NCBI GenBank assembly: GCA_037178975.1
Contig: JASJZH010000001.1
Span: 744,001 to 808,000 of the forward strand
Length of the DNA stretch: 64,000 nucleotides
Origin: Oscheius tipulae
Lineage: Eukaryota > Nematoda > Chromadorea > Rhabditida > Rhabditidae
Direction: 5' to 3'
The position numbers and the translations under genes are program-made. Position 1 is the first letter of the stretch; each line of letters opens with the position of its first letter. The notes beneath the pieces were generated by a model. The model had not been told where the DNA came from. It did not search any database and worked only from the letters and a program-made list of their open reading frames with translations. Shown here piece by piece: positions 57,051 to 64,000 of the stretch.

Positions 57051-59488
57051 ATGTCTTCATTCAGTTGGGAACCAGCTGAAACAGGTGCCTTTCGAATTTT
57101 TTTATTGGGTTGGCAACTAAGTCTTTTCGTTTTTTTCAAATACAAAAATTTATTGACTTGCAAACAATTTTTTCATTCGTTGTAATTACCATTATGATGT
57201 ACCACGTCTGCCCATTTCACGGGTAGCTTACGGATGCCACGCTCGTAGAACACCTTGGGTTTCGACGCGAAGAAGTTTGTCAACCAAGTTTTGAGTGTGT
57301 CGTCGGAATCGAACTGTTGTCCTCCAATCTCGTTGTTGAGAGTCCGGAATAGATAATAGTCGGAAGGGGCAAGGTCCGGGCTATAAGGAGGATGGGATAA
57401 AATTTCCCAACCCAGGTCGTGGATCTTGGAGCGAGTGAGTTTTGCAACATGGGGGCGCGCGTTGTCCATCTGTAGGATGACCTTCGACTTCAGCGGTCGT
57501 TTCTGACGAAGTGCAACTGCAACCTTCTCAAGTTGCTGGCTGTATATGGCGGCCGTAAGGGTAGTTCCAGCATCCAGCAGTTCCCAGTGCACCACTCCTT
57601 CGATATCCCAGAAAACACAGAGCATAATCTTCTTTTGATGGGTGTCAGGTTTCACATCAGGAATTGGTGTCTGCCCTGGACCCACCCATTGACGCTTCCT
57701 TCGGAAGTTTACGTACGTTACCCACTTCTCATCCCCCGTCACCAGGCGTGTAAAAAGGATTTCCTCTCATACCTGGACAGGAGAGAATGGGCGACGGACA
57801 TGCGCTGCCACTTCTGGGTGTCACTCAGGTCATGCGGCAACCAAGTGCCCAGTTTCTTCATAAATCTCATTTGCTTCAAATGACGTTCCACTGCGGCATG
57901 ACTGACAGACAGTGCCTCTGCTAGTTCACGGGTAGTCTGCCGATTGTTCTCATTCACGAGCTGCTGCAGCAGCGATTCATCAAAAATTCTTGGCCGACCT
58001 GACCTTGGCTCATCTTCGACGCTTTTGTCCCCAGACCGAAAGCGACGGAACCACGACTGACATACCCTCGTAGACGTCGTCCCTTGGCCATAAACATCGT
58101 TGATATTAGCCGCCGTTTGGACTCCATTCGTACCTTTGAGGAACTCGTATAACATGACATGTCGCAGATGGTAGGGTGGCAGGTCATCAATAGTCCGGAT
58201 CAAAACGAACAGAGAATAGAGAATAAGAAGAAGAGAGGTGGTGTCTTGCATGGTGGTGGTAGAGGACTGAGTGAGCTACACGAGGTGCTATATCAATAGC
58301 TCGGACGTTGTCGTACACAAGACAAAGGACATGTTTACAAAAAACGATAAGACTTTGTTGCCAACCCAATACATACTGTTTTTAGCCGTTACTCGCTTCA
58401 ACAGAGGCGACTTTTCCGAGCTGATCCAGAAAGATGCAGGCGGTGAAGCAGTTCTTTACGCCGCTAAGCATGACATCCACGGGTGAGGTTTCTTTCTAAC
58501 TAGAATTTCAATTTCTCGATAGGAAAGTCATGGTCAAGGTGTTCTCAAGTCCGGATAAGTACAGTGAACAGGAAGTCCGAACCTTGGTGAAAGTGAGTAC
58601 CGTAGAGATTCGAATAGAGGCACTGACTACATAGATACGTTCCGTATTTTTCGACTACAAGACAGCATTTTGTGTTTTCAAAATTCTTCATAATTGTGGC
58701 TCTTGATCAATAGTCTTTTCAGCTGGGAAATTGAAAACGCACTTCTTAAAGCGAGTGGCCGGAGCTTTTTTGCTCTATTTTGCCTGTATTCATTTCAACA
58801 TGTCTCGACAGGTTAACCAGAAGATTGCAGTCATTCTAGACGAGTGCACTCTTGGTTTCGCAATGCAAGGAAGCGACGAGTGCTTCAGCAAATCAACGCA
58901 AATTTTTTTTGATGTTTGAGAACTTTAGCTAAGTAACGCCAGTCTGAATAAGTACAGTGAACAGGAAGTCAAAATCTTGGCCAGAGTGAATACCGTAGAA
59001 ATTCGAATAGAGGCACTGTCTAAATACACTATTGTGTATTCGCATTTTTTTGTCTACAAGACAGCATTTTTGTGTTTTCAGCATTCTTCAAAGTAGTGGC
59101 CCTTGGTCTATACTTCAACATCGCTGAAGATCAGATAGTCTAAAAATGCGAATTGCGATCGTTAGCCTATATCAAATAATATTCAGCCTTTTGCTCCCTT
59201 TCAGGTGTCTCTCCACCAAAACATTGTTCGCCTATTGGGCTGGTTCTACTATGAAGACGGAACTGATGGTATGCGCAGCGGATATGTCATGGAATTTATG
59301 GCTAACGGAAGCTTGTCTGCAGGTGAATCTTTTGTTGGTAGCGTCACTTCTTTTGCTAGTTTAGTTATTCACAACCTGTCTATACAGTACAATGACAACC
59401 AAGTGTATTCTTGGATTCAACAGGCCGGTCGTGGAATTGCCTATCTTCATAGCCATAACATTATTCATCGGGATGTGGATACAAGAAA
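57051..59488 (+). CDS. Protein kinase, 5' exons only (continues past window)
   Basis: Five exons join in phase: 57051-57084, 58386-58482, 58523-58592, 59205-59322, 59404-59488. The product starts MSSFSWEPAET and goes into a kinase N-lobe. The visible parts are VLYAAKHDIHGKVMVKVF (beta-3 Lys in MVKVF), SEQEVRTLVKVSLHQNIVRL (alpha-C Glu), YVMEFMANGSL (hinge), WIQQAGRGIAYLHSHNIIH and HRDVDTR, with the exon ending AA so that the next codon can complete HRDxxxxN. The glycine loop is weak (KDAGGEAV). Substrate specificity is undetermined. Intron 1 is only about 36 bp once the mariner is removed, and the LINE sits in intron 5. The DFG exon must lie beyond 64 kb if the gene is alive. The exon 3 region is duplicated in intron 3. 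Confidence 0.75.
57105..58369 (-). mobile_element. Mariner transposon, copy 3 (one-base lesion)
   Basis: 1,265 bp between TA dinucleotides in kinase intron 1, ends TTGGGTTGGCAACTAAGTCT and AGACTTTGTTGCCAACCCAA. It is the cleanest of the three copies. The N-terminal helix-turn-helix part is open from 58251 to 57739 and the catalytic part (DEKW, MDNARPH, SPDLAPSD) from 57742 to 57173. The two are split only by the missing C near 57750 that copy 2 also lacks. Confidence 0.94.
58541..59117 (+). repeat. Direct duplication of kinase exon 3 region
   Basis: 58541-58711 and 58941-59117 share AAGTACAGTGAACAGGAAGT, GAATACCGTAGA/GAGTACCGTAGA, ATTCGAATAGAGGCACTG and CTACAAGACAGCATTTT. The second copy covers the end of exon 3, its donor and part of intron 3, but has diverged (GTGAAT instead of GTGAGT) and lacks the exon start. 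It therefore looks like a dead exon inside intron 3. Confidence 0.75.
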
Positions 59489-59671
59489 GTGAGTTGTTTA
59501 TCTGAAACATCAAATATTGCACGTTCCCATTTCTTGTACAATCTATCTTGAAATGTCCGCGCGTCTCTGTCTGTCTGTCTGAAGCCGTTAGTCGAGGTAC
59601 CATGAAAGCAGCAACGTTCTCCAGCGAAGCTATCTTCCAACTTCATCAGTCGTGGAAAGCACTCCTCAATT

Positions 59672-60547
59672 ATGGTTGCTTCTGTAAATTGCTCTACCAA
59701 AGACGACGCTTCTTCTACTACAAGTAGCACGACGACGCCATCTATAAGGACCAAGAAGGATATGCAAGACTTTGTGGAGAACTTCAACGGCGATTACAAG
59801 ACTGCCTTCAAAGTGATTTGCACCGTGCTGATGACTGTACTTCCTGACCCTACGGCTCCTACCTTCACTGAGAATACAACGCTGAACGCAAAAGACAAGG
59901 GCTCGTATAAAGATGTTGAGCGTCGCAGATCGGTAGTCATCTCTGGACTGCCAGAAGATAAGGAACGATCACCTCAGGCCCAATATGAGCAGGATCGTCA
60001 TTTTCTAGCGGGTATTTTCTCTTCTCTGAATATGCCGTTTCAGGTAACAAGCTTCTATCGCCTTGGTAAAACCTCAACTAATGCGGGATCTCGACTGATC
60101 AAATTGGTCCTTCCCTGCTCCTCTATTCAACGGGAACTTCTGGCAAACATTCGTAAAGGTGCAAAAACCGCTAAGCGTGAGAGTAGAAAAATCTTTGCCG
60201 GAATACACGATGCACTGGACTCTTCTAAAGTCTTTGTCCGCCCGTCTCTGTCCCTCAGCGACAGAATCAAAGGTTTCGCTCTACGCGTCAAAAGGGCTAA
60301 TCTGGCAGTTCATGGAAAGACAAAAATGGATTACTTCATCGACTACCATAATGCAAAAGTGATCTGCAAGCATACCAAAGAGGAACATAATCTATCGGAT
60401 GAGGAGCTCAATGAGGCGAAGGTGAACTGGAATAAGCCCAAACCGGACTCGTATGCCTACATCACTCACAGGAAGAAGACATCAGGTAATGCAGGTGGGT
60501 CCCAACGTGCAAATGGCAAACATCCGACCCCTACTTCTTTAAACTAA
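59672..60547 (+). CDS. LINE ORF1 protein
   Basis: Intact frame of 291 codons. The Ser/Thr-rich N-terminus is followed by a region reading RSVVISGLPEDKER...FYRLGK...RLIKLVLPCSS, typical of the RRM-like nucleic-acid-binding domain in LINE ORF1 proteins. The C-terminal half is Lys-rich with RIKGFALRVKRAN. It presumably coats the element's RNA. The first ATG at 59672 is used. Confidence 0.75.
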   Translation: MVASVNCSTKDDASSTTSSTTTPSIRTKKDMQDFVENFNGDYKTAFKVICTVLMTVLPDPTAPTFTENTTLNAKDKGSYKDVERRRSVVISGLPEDKERSPQAQYEQDRHFLAGIFSSLNMPFQVTSFYRLGKTSTNAGSRLIKLVLPCSSIQRELLANIRKGAKTAKRESRKIFAGIHDALDSSKVFVRPSLSLSDRIKGFALRVKRANLAVHGKTKMDYFIDYHNAKVICKHTKEEHNLSDEELNEAKVNWNKPKPDSYAYITHRKKTSGNAGGSQRANGKHPTPTSLN

Positions 60548-60564
60548 GCTCTATATCTGGTAAT

Positions 60565-63339
60565 TTGGGTTCTCTTAACTTCTTGTACTTTAATGCTCGT
60601 AGTTTAAAAAACAAACTCAATGATTTATACAACGTTATTCTATATCACAAAAGTGATATTCTTGTAATAACTGAGACATGGTTAGGACCTTCAGTCCCTG
60701 ACGGTTTACTTCTGAATAATTTACCGTATTCTATAATTAGATGTGACAGAAATACCACGGGTGGTGGTGTGTTATTCATTATACGTGATACTATAGCTTA
60801 TACTAAAATCAGTGAATATAAAACTATTTCCAATGCTCTAGTAGTTGACATCTTTCTTAATCTTAGTAGAGTACGTTTGATTGGTGTTTATAGGCCTCCT
60901 AATATTAAGGCGGCAGACTGTGATAGTTTAATAGAATTCTTATCCGATAATATTAGCTGTGGGCCATCAAAGGCGTTAATAGTAGGTGATTTTAATTTAC
61001 CAAATGATAACTATAGATACTCTCTTTATAGTAATATGTTGGATAACCTTGATCTAATGAATAAGGTTGGTTTTCACACTTGTAACAATAATACATTGGA
61101 CTGGGTATGCTCTTCACCAGAGTGTAATATAACATGTATAACGAAACTGGCGCCAATAGCCCAATCCGATCATTGTTCCATAAAATTTAATGTCAAATTC
61201 TCATTAGCGAATAGTTTCGACAGCCCATTTGTGAACTATAAGAAGGCTGATTTTGCTTTAATAAGAACGGAGTTTAGTAATGTTGATTGGGAAAACTCTC
61301 TTTCTGGTTTCAGGAATGTTGATGAATTATATGACACGTTTTGTCAGATTATTAGGTCAGTCGTTTTAAAACACACACCTATTTGCTTCAAGAAAGATCC
61401 ATTCAAATCTTTACCTGTTCATATTAGAAGACTTTTTCACAAGCGTGATAAACTATTTAGGAAAACACTCCCTTGTCTCGCTATAATTTCACGATAACGA
61501 GCCATAAGCTTACAAAAGCTATACAGAGACATGCTATGCTTAAAGAGGAAAAGATTATTAAGAATCTTAATGGTAAAGATCTGTATCAGTTTATTAAAGT
61601 CAAACTTGCATCTAAATCTAAGCCAGTGGTTGTATCAAAAAATGGTCAACAATGCCTTAATGATATTGATATAGCTAATGCATTTGCCGAACAATTCGAA
61701 TCGGTTTTCTCTAATGACCAAGCACTAGAAACTAGTCTTGGTTGGTTTTGTGGTAATACTCTTTCCTCCTTTAGCATATTTCCGCATGATATTTTAAGAG
61801 TCGGCCAAAACCTAAAAGCTTCTTGTTCATTAACTGCTGAAAAAATCCCCCAAATAGTTTTTAAGAAATGCTTGACTCAACTAGCTTTACCGCTTGCTCA
61901 TATCTTTAACTTTTCGTTGAGATTAGGCCAGGTTCCAAGACTGTGGAAACATGCTCTAGTCACGGCTATTCCTAAAACAGGTAGTGCACGTAATGTTAAT
62001 GATTATCGACCTATTTCTATACTCTCGACAGCAAGTAAAATTATGGAGAAAATTGTGAAATTCCGCATAGATAAATGGCTGAAATCTAATAATATCATAC
62101 CTAAGGAACAATTTGGTTTTAAAGCTAACTGTGGCATTGATGATGCGTTATGTATCGATGTTGCTTCTTGGAAAAATTCCCTTGGCTCCGGTAAATGTGT
62201 TGATATTATCTATTTTGACGTTAAGAAAGCTTTTGATACGGTCAGTCATAGTATACTGCTTCTCTTGCTTAAAAAGTACGGTATAAGGGGCAATTTATTT
62301 GCATGGATCATGTCATTTTTGGCTGATAGATCGTTTTGCGTTAAAGTAAATGACTGTCTTAGCAGACTGGTTATGGTCAAATCGGGTGTTCCTCAAGGTA
62401 GTGTCCTTGGACCTACCCTTTTCAATATATATGTTGCTGACCTAGTTCGTTTTTGTCAGTTGCCACCTGAGGTCATTTACCCAGTTCGCTGATGATGTTA
62501 AAATTTACGTGTCATTTGATGCCGATTCAAGTCAGTATAGCAGTGAAGTATTACAAAACACTATCAATAGGATCTTCTTATTCTTTAGTGAGCTAAAATT
62601 AACTATTGCTGAAAATAAGACGTTCTGCATGCATCTAGGAGCTAGAAATCCTAACATGTTTTACCATATCAATGGTTACCTGATTGATTCGCGTAACTTA
62701 GCCAGAGATTTGGGCATAAGGTATGATAATACGCTCTCGTTTAGACCACAGTATGAACACATGATAAAAACAGCTAATATCGCTATGTATAGAATCTTTA
62801 GACTCTTCCTCTCAGTTGATCCTAAGCTTATGACTAAAATGTTCACTACTTATGTACGTTCTCATTTAGAATTTGGGTCTATCCATTGGAATCCAAACTT
62901 AAAGAAAGACTCTGAAAGAATAGAGAAAATACAAAGAGATTTCTCTAGAATCTTGTGGTTAAAAAATAACCCAGGATTGAACTACATAGACTTGCCCAGT
63001 TATGAGTATCGTACTAACTCCTTAAAAATTCATTCTCTTTTTGTTAGAAGAATGGTTGCAGATGTTCTTTTTGTTAGAAAGGTAATCAGTGGTAGCGGTT
63101 ACACTAGTCTAGGCGATCTATTCATTTTTCGTCCTTCCAATGGCAGAACCGTTCAATTCAAAATTCAGCCCAAACTATCCTTGGTTAGAGCTAACTCAAA
63201 GCATCAAAACACCTTCGCATACAGAGTAAGTCGACTTTTGGAGGATAACGATTTAGGTTCTCTTATTCGCTCAGGTCGATCTACAATTATTCAGCATGTC
63301 TCCACGCATTCTGGGTCACTAGCCAGTCTGTTGGATTGA
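60565..63339 (+). pseudogene. LINE ORF2 (endonuclease-reverse transcriptase), two frameshifts
   Basis: The endonuclease part has YFNARSLKNK, VITETWLG, ALIVGDFNLP and IAQSDHCSI, the AP-endonuclease metal and base-contact motifs. Around 61475-61495 the frame changes to the RT part, with DYRPISILSTASKIMEKI, YFDVKKAFDTVSH and GVPQGSVLGPTLF. Around 62470 it changes again, giving QFADDVKIY (the catalytic Asp pair) and the thumb region to 63339. Motifs are intact, so decay is recent or the breaks are assembly errors. No ATG is obvious at the start; the frame opens 18 bp after the ORF1 stop. Confidence 0.8.
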
Positions 63340-63782
63340 AAAAGAAGCTACAAGTGATACCTTCCCTGCCCCAACTCTTCCCCACCCAATTCTCTTCTTT
63401 GAGCAGGGTGTTTAGGCGAAGTGTCATTTCATTTTTTTTTGGCTAAAATGGCACTAAGACCGGGTTGAGCGCTGCCCTGAGTTGGTAAATGACTTTCATT
63501 CCTCTGCCTCTGACACTGGACTCCAGGCCTTTGTACACGCATGTTTGTCTGTTCATAGCGCACCATTGGTGGCAGGGGGACTCTGTACAACAACCGAGGG
63601 TGGTTTAATTTTGGACTTTCCTAGTCCAATTTTATCGTTGTACAGTTGTTATACGTCCCGGTCAATGGCAAAGCCGTAGTGCCACGATATTCTTTGTTTT
63701 CTAAAATCACTAAGCCGATAAACCCTAGCTCTCTCCTCTCCCCTTCCCCGATTTCCAATGTTTGTTCATATGACAAATGAAA

Positions 63783-63804
63783 TATCTATCTATCTATCTA
63801 TCTA
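63783..63804 (+). repeat. TATC microsatellite, LINE 3' tail
   Basis: About five TATC units directly after GACAAATGAAA close the LINE 3' UTR. The SINE-like repeat begins a few bases later in opposite sense, so the two elements meet tail to tail. Confidence 0.85.
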
Positions 63805-63817
63805 AACCGTCTTGACT

Positions 63818-64000
63818 TGCAAAGAGTAATTTTTGTCACAAAGTAATAGTGACAACTTGATAATTGGGGCTTCAGGCAGACAGATAGACGCATACATACA
63901 CACACACACACACACAATTATGGGCATTTAATACTAGATATGACAAAAAAGGACAAATGGTCGGCGGGGATTGAACCTTGGACCCTTGCGCCGCACGCCG
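63818..64000 (-). repeat. SINE-like repeat, copy B, with tRNA-like head
   Basis: Read on the minus strand from the window edge: GCAAGGGTCCAAGGTTCAAT then CCCCGCCGAC (a B-box-like GGTTCAATCCC with acceptor-like end), then TTTGTCATATCTAGTATTAA, a (TG)n run at about 63917-63895, GAAGCCCCAATTATC, TTGTCACTATTACTTTGTGA, and CTCTTTGCAAGTCAAG. The body matches copies A and C. The tRNA-like head is cut by the window end, so whether an A box is present cannot be seen. Confidence 0.65.

Larger units (their letters stand above)
59500..63805 (+). mobile_element. Nearly full-length LINE (CR1/jockey type), ORF2 broken
   Basis: Contains ORF1 (59672-60547), ORF2 (60565-63339), a 3' UTR of about 440 bp and a tail of TATC repeats (63783-63804). 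The 5' boundary is uncertain; it lies after the kinase donor at 59489. It is AT-rich compared with the host genes. The combination of an RRM-like ORF1, an AP-type endonuclease, an FADD reverse transcriptase without RNase H and a tetranucleotide tail fits the CR1/jockey side of the LINE tree. Clade placement is by eye. Confidence 0.8.

Noticed and set aside
63950-64000. Possible genuine tRNA gene at the right edge (minus strand)
   Set aside because: The B-box-like part and an acceptor-like end are visible, but they continue directly into the SINE body. A SINE head is the simpler reading, and the 5' half is outside the window.
1-64000. CRISPR arrays, bacterial operons, phage or plasmid features
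   Set aside because: No direct-repeat/spacer pattern and no Shine-Dalgarno-led gene strings. Spliceosomal introns throughout show eukaryotic nuclear DNA.

Overview
The window looks like metazoan nuclear DNA, most probably from a nematode. Genes have many short exons separated mostly by introns of about 35-100 bp with GT...TTTCAG borders. Most start codons lie 1-25 bp downstream of a 3' splice-site-like sequence with no visible upstream exon, as expected for spliced-leader trans-splicing. One gene pair is spaced like an operon, and Argonaute, SDR and DGAT2-type genes of the kind expanded in worms are present. The species cannot be named from the sequence alone.

Layout. 1-6.9 kb (minus): a very large extracellular mosaic protein (signal peptide, C-type lectin, LDLa, CUB, sushi, Ser/Thr-rich and many EGF modules) that runs off the left edge and carries an in-frame TAG inside its CUB exon. 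7.2-7.7 kb (minus): a decayed PP1-type phosphatase. 8.9-13.2 kb (plus): cytoplasmic asparaginyl-tRNA synthetase, 7 exons. 14.4-16.6 kb (minus): a TENT5/FAM46 terminal nucleotidyltransferase, 6 exons. 16.6-26.3 kb: nearly 10 kb with no recognised gene except one candidate first exon. 26.4-30.4 kb (plus): a membrane-anchored short-chain dehydrogenase followed 173 bp later by a DGAT2-type acyltransferase. 32.9-48.3 kb: three related Argonaute genes (two plus, one minus), the first with a long disordered Gln/Asn/Arg/Tyr-rich N-terminal extension. Between the second and third lies an inverted 148-bp copy of part of the third. 53.8-56.6 kb: a DRAM/FRAG1-like six-pass membrane protein (minus) and a small FAM174-like membrane protein (plus). 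57.05 kb onward: the 5' part of a protein kinase gene, interrupted by a mariner in intron 1 and a LINE in intron 5.

Mobile DNA is abundant and all of it appears damaged. There are three mariner (DD34D) copies of about 1.25 kb with intact ends, a truncated RTE-type LINE, a nearly full-length two-ORF LINE of the CR1/jockey type with a frameshifted ORF2, a SINE-like repeat in three copies (one with a tRNA-like head), and small palindromic MITE-like elements. Imperfect CTCTGT/ACAGAG low-complexity tracts fill many introns on either strand.

Exon borders were assigned by reading splice sites and checking that the reading phase closes at every junction. This works throughout NARS1, TENT5, the SDR, the three Argonautes, the DRAM-like gene, the FAM174-like gene and the kinase. 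It fails only at the CUB stop and at one DGAT2 junction, both reported below. Domain names rest on recognised motifs, not on a database search.
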